Assembly: GCA_037974665.1 (NCBI GenBank)
Contig: CM075768.1
Coordinates: forward strand, 13,259,001-13,323,000
Length of the DNA: 64,000 bases
Direction of reading: 5' to 3'
Origin: Ehretia macrophylla
Taxonomy: Eukaryota > Streptophyta > Magnoliopsida > Boraginales > Ehretiaceae
Shown here one piece after another: positions 1 to 11,038 of this stretch. The translations under genes were made by a program, and so were the position numbers. Below the pieces are notes generated by a model. That model searched no databases, was not told where the DNA came from, and worked only from the letters and a program-made list of their open reading frames with translations. How positions within the stretch are numbered: position 1 is the first letter of the stretch; each line of letters opens with the position of its first letter.

Positions 1-1663
1 TCAATGGATAAAATAAAACTTTTAATCTCATGAAACCAAGCTCGTAGGGCCTGTTTCAGCCCATAAACGAGCCACGCAAATAACACACATAATTAGGATA
101 AGTTAAGTCAATGTGGCCTAGTGGTTGCGACATGAAAACATCTTCATTGAGTTGCCCGTGCAAGAATGCATTGTTAACATTGAGTTGGTTTATTTGCCAG
201 CCATGAGAGAGAGCTAGCGAAATAACCACTCGAATTGTTGTGGGTTTTATCACTGGACTAAAAGTATCTGTGTAGTCAAGACCTGGTCGTTGGTAAAAGC
301 CTTTTGCTACAAGTTGGGCTTTGTATCGAGCAATGCTGCCATCTGGGTTTCGTTTAATACAAAAGACCCATTTGCAACCAATAACATTCTGATTTGGGTG
401 ACGAGGGACAAAATCCCATGTTCCATTTTTGGCTAGTACGTGTAGCTCATCGTCCATAGCATTTTTCCAAGATTGAAATTGTAGATCCTGATGCACAATA
501 GTGGGTTCAAGTATAATTGGTAGTGGGTGTTTGGTGGCTGTGAGGGTGAACATATTCTTTGGTTTGTATATCTAGTTCTTTGAGCATGTGTTCATGGGAT
601 TTCTTGGATGTGTTTGAATGTTGGTTTCTGAATTGGTAGGTTCTATGTCACTTGGAAGCAGCATATCGCGGGTCAAGCTTGATGATGTCTCATGAGTAGC
701 TAGTGTCTCGACTTGAGTAGATTGGACGTTATCACGGATGGGATCGAGGCAGGGTGGACAAGGAAGTAGCGTTGAGATTATAGGAATGTTCATAGAGTGC
801 AAAGAGATGTGTTGAGATTGGGAGGATGTGATAGGTGCTACCAATAGAGGGATTGGGTTTGTACTATTTTCATGGGATGAGATTGTGGAGTTTGTTTTAG
901 TGTTTGGTTGTTGTTGTGCTGCAAGAGACAATATAGGAGTGGGAAACCAGTTAGATAGAGTGTGGGAGTTGATTTTGTCGCGGGCGGAATAGGTAGGCAA
1001 GGAAAGGAATGATTGTTCGACAAACTGAACGTGGCGAAAGTGATAGAATTAGTGATCTATTGGTTCAAAGCAAATATAAGAGTTGTGTATATTCGAGTAT
1101 CCAAGGAATAGGCATGGTTTAGATCGTTGCTCAAGTTTATGAGATGTATAGGGTCGTAACCATGGGTAGAAAGACAACCGAAGACACGAAGTTTAGAATA
1201 ATTTGGAGGTGAAGAAAAAAGACATTCGAAATGTGACTTGTTTTCAAGTATAGGCGTAGGTAGTCGATTGATTAAATAGACTACTATTTTGAAGGCAAAA
1301 GACCAAATTGAAAGCGGAAGTTTGGCATGATGTAGTAATGTTAAACCTGTCTCGACAATATGATGATGATGATGTTCGGCAGTGGCTATATGTTGTGGTG
1401 TGTACGGACGTGATACTATGTATTGTATGCCATGGTGTTCAAAGATAGTTTTGAGTGCTTTATATTCATTCCCACCATCGGAATAGATTGTTTTGATAGG
1501 TTTTGAAAAGTATTTTTCTACCATTGTTTTGAATTTAGTAAAGAGGGTGAAAATATCATATTTGAAGCACATAGGAAAAATCGAAGTGTATTTTGTGAAG
1601 TGGTCAACAACTAAAAATGCGAATAGGGTTTGGTTAAACCGGCTCAACAGACCGACCTTAGTA
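1..1663 (-). mobile_element. Ty1/Copia retrotransposon relic (integrase to reverse transcriptase), cut by window edge
   Basis: A fossil Copia-superfamily LTR element read on the minus strand. The integrase core lies at roughly 1,060-1,650 and shows the VVDHFTKY and DGGNEY motifs. A linker follows at roughly 570-1,000. The start of the Copia-type reverse transcriptase lies at roughly 55-550, with motifs such as NGTWDFVP, CKWVF and VAKGF. The element is broken, with a few interruptions, and no LTR is visible. The rest of pol would lie to the left of the window. Its upstream side ends against a hAT-like insertion that starts at 1,664, and no gag is seen beyond. Age cannot be estimated without LTRs. 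Confidence 0.9.
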
Positions 1664-2658
1664 CAGTGGCAGAGCTAGACACTAGGAGTCAAGCTAGGTA
1701 CTACAATGCCGAAGTCAGTGACTAGGGGTCGGGGCACTCAATTGTGCATAAAGTTTTCATATAAATTATAAAAAGAAACCTATTGGCTTTGTATCTAAAA
1801 AATCATGTTTTGATGATGACATATCGCAATAAACTATAACTAAATCACTACTTACTTTAAACACATTATAGTACGAATGAAGTTTTCAAGGCATGGTTCC
1901 CCCTATATAATGCACTTTATAGCAATTATAAAAATATAAGTACTAAAGCATATATAGAGTTTCAAGACATTACTCCCATAATAACATAACATACAAAAGA
2001 GAGAAATAAATAACTATAGTCATTGTAAGTAGAATTAGTTCATTTCATTAGATGTAGAGGGGATTTGTTGCTTAGGAATTGATTTTTCTTTTAAAAAATT
2101 TATCAATGCCCTATTCAAAAAATCACAAATTAGAAATCCAATTCAAATTGAAATGAAAAATGTTCTAAGCATAACATGTTTAAATTAAAACAATAACCTA
2201 TACACATAAATAACAAGAAAATGTGCTATTTTACACACAGTAACAGCCTTAAAGAGCTCCAAAACTTATTTGTACCATTCAAATTGTAGAAACTTGAGTC
2301 ACAAACTTACTTACCAAATCTCATCTCAATTGAATTAGTGATCATCATCTGATCTTATGTTCGATGAAGACTACCCAATTTTTTTCCTATATTTTTCTTT
2401 CATTTTCTCACATACTTTCTCTCCATTCAACAGATGCACAAAAAATATCTTTCTCAAATTGTGAAATAAGAGAAAAAACTTGAAAAAATCCTTAGCCAAA
2501 ATGTAAAACTAAGGCACTTCCTATCACTTTTTCACCTCTCATTATTTTTACTTTCCATCACTTTTCATTGTTCTAATACTAATAAAAAAATAAAAAATTA
2601 CTTTTCCCCCAACTCAGGTGTGCCTGCAGCCCAAAAAAAGGAGGCGCCTTCGCCAATG
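1664..2658. mobile_element. hAT-like non-autonomous DNA element
   Basis: The left end reads CAGTGGCAGAGCTAGAC. The right end, read as its complement, starts CATTGGCGAAGGCGC, so both ends carry the CAGTGGCGGAGC-type terminus common in plant hAT elements. The flanking octamers are ccttagta (1,656-1,663) and ccttgtta (2,659-2,666), a 6/8 match that fits a decayed 8-bp target-site duplication. There is no coding potential. The first 200 bases resemble the start of the hAT element at 11,039, for example gtgcataaagttttcatata against atgcataaatttttatata. The element borders the Copia relic. The call is an inference from the ends and flanks. Confidence 0.6.
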
Positions 2659-2799
2659 CCTTGTTAACATGAATCAATAGGATTAAAAATAAATAATTAA
2701 TTATGACAAACAGGACTAATTTTTTTGTATTAAAAATTTATGAATATCTAAAAGATTTTATGAAACCATTTAGGACAGCAGTAGGCCCCATAGACATTA

Positions 2800-3225
2800 G
2801 GACTCCATTTGTTTGCCGTAAAATATTTTTTCAAAAAATATTTTTTAAATTTTTTAATATTTGGTAATATCAGAAAATTAGCTAACTGTAAAATATTTTA
2901 CAATCAATAATTGCGGCTGCTTTTACTTAATTTTCTGGTGTTTGAAAATACAGGAAAATTGGTCAACTGTAAAATATTTTTTGATCAATAATTATGGCTA
3001 GTATAAAATTCTAAAAAATATTTTCATTTCCTTTGGGAAAAGAAAATATTTTACGGAATTCACTGTACATCCAAATACCAGAAAATATTTTTCAATATTC
3101 TATTTTTCAAGAAAATATTTTTCCTAATAATTTATTTTACAAAAAACAAACAAAGTTAAAGAAAAATATTTTTCACTGAAAACATTTTATATAATTAAGT
3201 TATTTTAAGGCAAACAAACGGAGCC
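2800..3225. mobile_element. Tourist-like MITE
   Basis: This short element has long inverted ends. The left end is close to GGCTCCGTTTGTTTGCCGTA and the right end is GGCAAACAAACGGAGCC. Its interior is rich in AAAATATTTT blocks. It belongs to the same family as the element at 38,332-38,689, whose flanks show a TTA duplication typical of PIF/Harbinger MITEs. Here only the left flank is TTA. It sits about 210 bp upstream of the first MATE start codon, so it could influence that promoter. Confidence 0.7.
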
Positions 3226-3437
3226 TAGATTATATCTAAGAACGGACATATGAGAGTGGGGAGTTACAATTCCAACTAAACAACATTTTAAATCCGCCCA
3301 GTTGGATCCTCTCTTGTCAATCATCATCCGCTAAGCTGCATTTTAATATTTGTTTGTAGCCTATATATTTCCTATGCTTGCCTGCAACATCGAAACTCCA
3401 TTTCCTTAGCTGCCATATCCACCAGAAACGGTAGTTA
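3226..3437 (+). promoter_or_regulatory. Promoter and 5' UTR of the first MATE gene
   Basis: A TATATA box at 3,362-3,367 lies about 70 bp before the ATG and predicts transcription start near 3,390-3,395 with a 5' UTR of about 45 bases. The second MATE gene has the same arrangement (TATATAA at 40,263), and both leaders share the string catcgaaactc. The proximal promoter is therefore short and ends at the MITE boundary at 3,225. No specific regulatory boxes were assigned. Confidence 0.55.
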
Positions 3438-6400
3438 ATGGATTCTTCAGAGCATGAAAGTTATCAGCCAATTCGACAAAATGATGAAGCATCCTTGTCA
3501 CCTCAATCATCCGAAAAGCACAATGAATCGAGCAACGAGCTAGAACGTATACTGTCTAACACAGAGCAACCACTATTCCAGCGTCTCCAATCAGCGTCAT
3601 GGATCGAACTGACGCTCCTCTTCCACCTTGCAGCCCCTGCTGTGGCTGTGTACATGATCAACTACCTCATGTCTATGTCCACTCAGATTTTCTCAGGCCA
3701 CCTTGGAAATCTTGAACTTGCTGCTTCTTCTTTGGGCAACAATGGCATCCAAATTTTCGCCTACGGTCTAATGGTAATTGATCATATTATAGTTCCCGTT
3801 GGAAACACAATATCAGAAGATCGAGATTTTTTAGCCCTGTTCATCCATCTCTACTATACTCAAGCAGGTAGTTTAAGAGCTTATATTCAGAAGAGCCTGG
3901 ACTCCAATCTTGAAAATCTCAGTCGTCTGATGTTGTGGTTCCAACAATACTTCTATAAAAGTTAATTGGATTATTGTATTCATTTATTATCTTCAACCAT
4001 ATGGCTCTTATCAATTTCATTTGTAAATTGTTGGACTTTGGGCTATGCGATTCAATCAAGCTTCACTGATTTTTATGGTTTGTGTTTAAAACAGTTGGGC
4101 ATGGGAAGTGCAGTGGAAACACTATGTGGGCAAGCATTTGGAGCCAAAAAATATGACATGTTAGGCATTTATCTTCAAAGATCGACCATTCTCCTAACTT
4201 TAACCGGCGTGCTACTTACTCTTGTCTACGTCTTTACCAAGCCAATCCTCATATTCCTAGGAGAAGCACCGGACATCGCATCAGCCGCAGCAGTGTTTGT
4301 CTATGGTCTTATTCCTCAAATTTTTGCATATGCTCTGAATTTTCCTATTCAAAAATTTCTACAAGCTCAAAGTATAGTTGCACCAAGTGCATACATATCA
4401 GCTGCCACATTAGTTTTGCATATTTTGTTGACTTGGGTCGCTGTGTACAAAATTGGCCTGGGATTGTTTGGTGTGTCGATTGTGTTAAGCATCTCTTGGT
4501 GGATAGTTGTGGTGGCTCAATTTGTGTACATAGTGAAAAGTGAGAGATGCAAGCAGACATGGAGAGGGTTCAGTTTACAAGCTTTCACTGGCCTTCCAGG
4601 GTTCTTCAAGTTGTCTGCAGCATCAGCTGTAATGTTATGTTTAGAGACTTGGTACTTTCAGATCATCGTTTTGCTTGCTGGGCTACTTGAGAATCCTGAA
4701 CTAGCTTTGGATGCGCTCTCCATTTGGTAAGCCAATTTTTATTATTATTTTTTAAAGTTTATTTTTTTTGGGTTGATGGGAGGCGTAACACTAGGCTAGA
4801 GGCCACTGATGATTTTGAGAGTATTTTTTTCTCATTTATCTTTCTCAATTTGAGTCTGTAAAACCACTGTGGAGCAACTACTTTATAATTGATGAGAGAC
4901 TTGTCTTTAGCAATACGAAGAGATGGGAGTAGGTAAGATCTTGTGAGCCATGGCAATTAGTAAATGGAGAGTGGTGGTATAGATCATACGTTTTTTTTTT
5001 TTTTTTTTTTTTTATTTAGGGGTAATGCTATTTTTGAACTCTTATCTTTGACATCATTGATAGTTTGGTCTTATCTTCAAAATGAGATATTTCAGTGTTA
5101 CATCGTTAGTCTTTGTCGCTGATTCTATTAAAAAAAAAAACTTGTGGTTAACCAAAATACCTCTGCAATTTGGTGCTGGTAGCGGTAGTGGTGGTAGGGA
5201 TATTTTGGTCAATTTTGTATTTTTTTCGTCTTTTTTTAACGGAATTAACGATAAGGACTAACGGTGTTCTAACTTTAAAAGATAAGAGATTGAAATGTCT
5301 CATTTTGAAAATAAGTGACCAAAGTGTCAATGAGGTCAAAGATAAAGGACCAAAAGTGATATTAACCCTTTCTTTATTATTTATTTATTGAGTAATGTTA
5401 GATACTATCCTATTTTTATTATTAATTTATCACCTCCTATATAAATATTTTGTTGAGATACTTAAAGTACACCAAGAAATAAAAAAGTGTGTTATTTTAA
5501 AATGCCAACTAAACACCCATATCGGAGGTTGTAAATTGATGAAAATATGGCGGTATGTAGCAATGCTCTTATTTTATTATTCCGATTCGTGTATCTCTAG
5601 TTGGTATATCAAAATAATAGAGAAATGCGATAAAGTTTGTTAAATTGATAAGCCAATTATAGTATACATAGGAGATGATAAATAGATGATATCTAGCATT
5701 TCTCGTAGATGGAAGGAAGTCCATTACCATATCTGATGAAGACAACAAAATGAAAACAATAAAAACAACAAATCATTATAAATAACTTAGAATTGTTTTT
5801 AAAAAAAGTTAAAAATCATTATAAATAATTTTATACAACGGTTTTTTAACTATTACATGCGATCCTATTACAAAATTCTCTACATACAACGATTTAGAAC
5901 CCAGCCGGCCTATTTTTGGAAAACAATGTCAATATTGTCCATTTCCATCTTATTTGCACATCACTTTCTATGGGTCTTTTATTAGAATATCAATTTTCAT
6001 TTCTACGCCAACTAATCTGATCTTATATTAATTAGCTCTCCTTATCGAATAAAAGATGGTCCCTTCTATGTTAGTAGGCATCTATGTTTGTTAGAAACAT
6101 TCTTTCATTTGCAAGGACCATAAGCAAAACTGATCATAAATGGACCCCTTTGCATTATATATGAAGATAAAATTTCTATATTAATCATAATTTAAAATAA
6201 TTGGTATTTTCATTTATATACAAACATATTGAGGCAGGCTCAAACTGTCCAATGAAAATGAGATAGAATCCGAAAAAGAAAGTACCAAATATGCCATTAC
6301 TTTCCAAAGTATGTTTTCTCATAGAGCATTGCTATATTTTAGTTTTTCATATATATAAAATTATTACTATATATATATATATATACGAGATTTGTTCTAA

Positions 6401-8174
6401 TACATGAATTACTATTATATAAAAGATCGATAAAAGGGTGAAAAAAGACATGTAATATTATTACTCTTTCTGATAACTCTTTTAGAATTTAGTCGAGATG
6501 TCAACTAAATTAAGGATATTTTTGCAGCTTCACTATTGCCGGATGGGTATACATGATAGCAGTTGGGTGCAATGCAGCGATAAGGTTAGTTTCTGTTTGT
6601 TTCCTTAAAATAATATATTAGCTATCCATTACACAATCTCAGACTTCTCATATTCTATATATTGCACCTGAAGTTATGTTTTGTTTTAAAAAAAAATCAA
6701 TATATTATCGTACAGTATACATACTAGTTTAGCCATATTTTCACGACCTTTAAATGGAAAAATTATTATGGACTTTGTCCAAACAACTTTTTTTTGTTGT
6801 TTTCATTAAGTTGTCATCTCATTTAAAAGTTTAACATGTTAGTAAGGAGTTTATTATAATTGTTTATTACTTTCACCACACCCCTAGAAGTGCAAACGGG
6901 ATCCATTTGAATATTGTATGTTGACAGTTTTAATATTTTTAAATGAATAACAGCTAGACTTAAATCTAAAATTGGGTTGTAACATGGATTCTTACCATAT
7001 TAGATGAGCTGATAACATAATATGGTATCAGATGCTAAATTATCAAACAATTTTTAGTTCAAATCTCGTTACCGCCTATTTAAAAACATTAAAATTATAC
7101 AAGTATAAGTCTAAAAAAAAATCCCTCCAGCACTTTACATAGGACTTAGGAGGTTTTTAATTTAAAGAATGAAACAATAAATTTATTCAATTAGGCTAAT
7201 AAATGTTGCAGATCACATACATGAGAATTTCTTCGATCAGTTCGAACTGATCAAAGAATTTTCACACATTTATATATAGTATTGTTACCTGAAAGATGTA
7301 TCTTATTATTGTACATAGACAGATTACTAATTAATGCCTGCTTGGTGTATGATCAGTGTGAGAGTGAGCAACGAACTGGGAGCAGGACACCCAAGGGCAG
7401 CTGCATTCTCAGTGGTTGTGGTTAATATAATATCTCTTATCCTCTCCATCATTGCTGCAATTGCTGTTCTTGCCTTGCGCAGTGTGATTAGCTACGCCTT
7501 CACGGAAGGTGAAGCTGTGGCAGAAGCCGTCTCAGACCTTTGTCCATTACTGGCCATTACCTTGGTGCTCAATGGAATCCAACCTGTCTTGTCTGGTATC
7601 CCTCTACCTGTTACCCTTATCGTTTATCCAGACGACTATATGAAAGAAAATTTTTTGAATATTAAATTACCACATATTATATAAAAATTTAAACTTTTAA
7701 ATAAGAATTTATTATATTATTTATTAATTTCAAGACACGTGCAGACTAAATTTTTTTTCTCTTTTTTGCTTCTTGCATGTAGATAATTTTAATATTTTGA
7801 AAAAGTGACAATGAGATTTAAACTCAAACCGTTTTATAATTTTAAATCTAATATCATATTAAATTATCACTTCATTTAAAATCTTAAGTTGTTAGATATG
7901 AATTTATTATATTATTTATTGTCTTTAACATAAGATTTTCTAATTTTTACTATCAAAATTAATTGTCTCTATTTAACCATTAAACAAAGGCAGTGAATTA
8001 TGATAAGAAAAACCTAATTGATACACTCCCCTTTTAGAGGCTATATTGAGATTATTAAATTTGAGAGGTAAAATGCAATTTATCCTATTTAATTTTCACC
8101 TTTAGAGGCTATATTGGGATCCTGGCATTACAAAGCTTATGTCCTTCATTATAACTTTTGAATAACCAAATGAT

Positions 8175-8214
<40 letters not shown>

Positions 8215-10175
8215 CTTCCCACACCGCAAATTTTGGTAAACCCGAGATTTTTATATAGTATTGTGTGCTGGTATCATTTTCATGACATTTTAAATTGTTA
8301 TTCTTCACAATTTGCAGGTGTCGCTGTTGGTAGTGGATGGCAGGCGTTTGTGGCTTACGTAAATATATTTTGTTATTATGTGGTTGGGGTCCCATTGGGT
8401 TGTCTCTTAGGCTTTTATTTCAAATGGGATGCCAAGGTAATTTAAAGATTATCCTTCTTATGTTGATCAAGAACCTTTCACACAAGAAAGAAAAAAGAAA
8501 AGACAAGAAAAGAAGAAGATCAACAACCAAAATTTGTAAATAGTTCCTCTATTTTTTAAACAAATGGAGTATATTGCACTATTTGAAATATGGGAAAGAA
8601 AATCTTAACATTTTGAATAACATAGAGTACCGGATAAATATCACTTGCCTATCATATATTTTACAAGTATTTCTATATATCACCCTTTTACCTCTTCACT
8701 TTTTTTATATTATAGAATTTTTACTATATATATGAGAGATTTAATATTCAATATATTAATTCTTTACCACAAGAATGAAGGTTGAAGGGTTTAAGGGGTA
8801 CATAAATCATTACTCAATTTTTACTCTCATATCATATAACATTATGAAAAATATTCAATAGCGATAAATTATCTAAATCATTCCACTATAATTATGGTTA
8901 TGATTTCTCTCTTTTGAAACAGGGAATATGGTGGGGAATGTTGGGTGGAACTTTGGTACAAACAATCATTTTGTCGTGGGTTATAGTTCGAACTGATTGG
9001 CACAAAGAGGTAAAGTTCTTTACTTTTACCCAACAAGAAATTGAAATCATCATTGTCCTTGTGAAGATAATCTAAATGTTTATATTTGAATATGATAGGG
9101 ATAGTTACATTGATAGCCTAACCTATTTTAGTGTTTTGATTGAAACCCAAAGTTCAATTTTACTAAATCTTTTAGTCTTAGAGGTTTATCATTATATAGT
9201 TCGAAACATGTTCTTTTGATAATTTCTTGACAGAAAATTGATTGAAAAGAAAAAAAGTAAAAATCAGCTGGATGAATATTATACACTGATCGAATACATC
9301 TTTGTCTTTTATTTTCTGAACTAGGGATAAGTGTGGTTCCAGATTACATTTGTGTCACTGTAAAATTCTAATTATATTTTTCTCAAATTTTATTGAGCAA
9401 AAAAAAAAAAAAACTATGTCAACCTGCATTTTTTTAAACTCCTATTCTTATGAAATTTGAATACTGGTATCTCAACTATTAAAAAGAATAATCTATCACT
9501 AAATTCCTTCTAAATCTTAATGTGATTGTCGTGGCGTGAACCTGCATTTGAATGATAGCATACCTGCATTTGAGGACAATGTTAGACTTTAAAAAATATG
9601 AAGGGGTATATTTAAAAAAGAAAAAGAAAACAGCTTCCCGTATTATGGAAAAACAGATTCGCAAAATCCTTTTTTTAAAAACTCCAATTTAGAACTTTTT
9701 TTTTTAGTTTTTTTTAGTTTCAGTAGTATTTTCAAAAATATGCCAAATAGGTTAGCTCCAACTTCTAAACTCACAGAAAACACTTTTAAATTTTTAAAAG
9801 TTAAGCCAAACAGAGTCGAAATCAAATTAGTGACTCAATTTGCACCATAAAATAAACAAACAAAACCCTACTACAATTGCATAATATTTCTTATAAGCAA
9901 TAGAAAGAGTCACAATAATTATATCAATGCTGCACAAGTTGAAGTCATCAAACTCTCCCGTGTGAGATTATGAGGATCACAGACATTATTATTTTCCATT
10001 TATGACAACATAAAGTAAAATAAGATCATATAAGATATTTTATTGGATATAATATTCATTTGCCTTCATATATAATGATGATGACGCTTACCATTGAACT
10101 GCATTGCAGGTGGAACAAGCAATGGAAAGGTTGAACAAATGGGAAGACAAGAAAGAACCACTTTTGAAGGGATAA
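3438..10175 (+). CDS. MATE-family efflux transporter, DETOXIFICATION 40-like (paralog 1)
   Basis: A multidrug and toxic compound extrusion antiporter. The family uses ion gradients to move organic solutes, often secondary metabolites, out of the cytosol across the plasma membrane or tonoplast. Predicted exons are 3438-3773, 4095-4726, 6528-6584, 7357-7595, 8318-8436, 8923-9009 and 10110-10175. All introns are GT-AG and the exons sum to 1,536 nt, giving 511 residues in frame, close to the usual size of this subfamily. The N-terminus is a Ser/Gln-rich cytosolic tail of about 50 residues. Membrane segments start with [20 protein letters not shown]. The MATE signature [20 protein letters not shown] opens exon 2. 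[18 protein letters not shown] opens exon 4, and the [10 protein letters not shown] motif opens exon 5. The C-terminus ends KEPLLKG. The subfamily call rests on remembered resemblance to Arabidopsis DTX40; the substrate is unknown. Introns carry several transposons. Confidence 0.93.
5019..5368. mobile_element. Mutator-type MITE in intron 2 of the first MATE gene
   Basis: Long inverted ends pair: the left side has actcttatctttgac and tcttatcttcaaaatgag, and the right side has gataagagattgaaatg and gtcaaagataaaggacc. It is the same family as 45,082-45,398 in intron 4 of the paralog. It is absent from intron 2 of the paralog, so it inserted after the duplication or was lost there. No exact target duplication was found at this copy. 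Confidence 0.65.
6960..7160 (+). repeat. Dispersed short repeat, copy in intron 3
   Basis: A diverged copy of a short repeat with the core aatatggtatcagatgc followed by ttcaaatctcgtta. Related copies lie at 7,690-7,930 (reverse), 38,040-38,290 (forward) and 45,410-45,610 (reverse). The tggtatcaga string resembles the initiator-tRNA-Met primer-site motif, but no LTRs or tRNA promoter boxes were recognised. The edges are approximate. Confidence 0.4.
7690..7930 (-). repeat. Dispersed short repeat, copy in intron 4
   Basis: The reverse-orientation relative of the repeat at 6,960. The core reads gacaatgagatttaaactc and then tctaatatcatattaaatta, bracketed by two copies of a gaatttattatattatttatt string (near 7,705 and 7,900). 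It lies immediately after exon 4 of the first MATE gene. Confidence 0.4.
8177..8212. repeat. (AT)n microsatellite
   Basis: About 18 AT dinucleotide units in intron 4 of the first MATE gene, roughly 105 bp upstream of exon 5. Likely length-polymorphic. Confidence 0.9.
9560..9830. repeat. Relic dispersed repeat in intron 6
   Basis: The segment starting gacaatgttagactttaaa and running through a T-rich block matches 41,765-42,045 in intron 2 of the second MATE gene (gggcaatgttagattttaaa). The two lie in non-equivalent introns, so they are independent copies of a dispersed element and not duplicated intron. Termini were not resolved. Confidence 0.45.
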
Positions 10176-10368
10176 TAATTAGCACTTAAATGAAGCTTAA
10201 TTAGCTTAATTAGTCATGAGATGGAGATTAAAAATGGTCATTTTGTATGCTAAGGGATTTGATTGCTAGCCCCCATGATTCTGGTAATCAAAAAAGAAGA
10301 GAAGCTTACTGAAGACTTGCTTAATAGTCACTTCAATTTTTCTTCGGGGACCGCTCAAGTGTACTTTT

Positions 10369-10407
10369 AATAAATAATCATTTTCTTCTGCTTTATTTTT
10401 GAATAAA
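10369..10407 (+). terminator. Candidate polyadenylation signals of the first MATE gene
   Basis: AATAAA occurs at 10,369-10,374 and again at 10,402-10,407, about 200 bases after the stop codon. The 3' UTR resembles that of the paralog (shared atggagattaaaaa and tatgctaaggg strings), supporting this as transcribed 3' sequence. Confidence 0.5.
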
Positions 10408-10429
10408 AATAGTAGGGGGGAATTGAATA

Positions 10430-11030
10430 TCGATTCTCCAAATGGAATGAATGCATATAGAGCCAAATCATTTCTTATTACTATTTAATATCCCTCCAAA
10501 GTTCGTTGCCTTTCGTCAAGTAGATAAAGTAGACATACGAATCACTTGGTACGACTCTTACAATGCTAGCTCCACGGAAAAGCGAATTGGTTACAAAGCA
10601 ATGAAGTGGGAGAGGAGCGTAGGGTAGTTTTTCTCCAATACATGGTTAGGATTTTAATTAGGGTTAAATCCTACCAAGAGGACAACTAGAAATATATAAT
10701 GTGCATACAAGATTACACAAAATTCACATAATACCACCCTCAACTCATCCTATTTTATCAGATCTGTTAAATGATATAGTCGCAGGGGATGGCCAAATGC
10801 TTTTTAACAAAAATTCAATTTAGGATATACTTCATCTATCCCATGACTAGAGCGTGTGAAGATTGTAAAGGTCAAAATTTGGTCTAGACTTAAAGAGGCT
10901 CGAGGAAGCTAGATAGGAAATATTTGGTGGGTCGTGTGCGCAATGCCTGTTTGGTGATAAGGTTGCCTTCACGAATTGACCTAGGGAAATTCTGAGCAAG
11001 GCCAAAACCTATAAAGGGGAAGTTACTGAA
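10430..11030. other. Gene-free 3' flank of the first MATE gene
   Basis: No gene seen. Homology to the flank of the paralog continues to about 10,720: the string aatgtgcatacaagat occurs near 10,700 and near 48,660. Beyond that there is no similarity visible by eye. Confidence 0.5.
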
Positions 11031-11038
11031 GCCCTACG

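Noticed and set aside
3774-3965. Open frame continuing past exon 1 of the first MATE gene (about 64 more codons)
   Set aside because: The sequence after 3,773 begins with a clear GT donor, the paralog does not keep the frame open, and the protein homology resumes exactly at 4,095.
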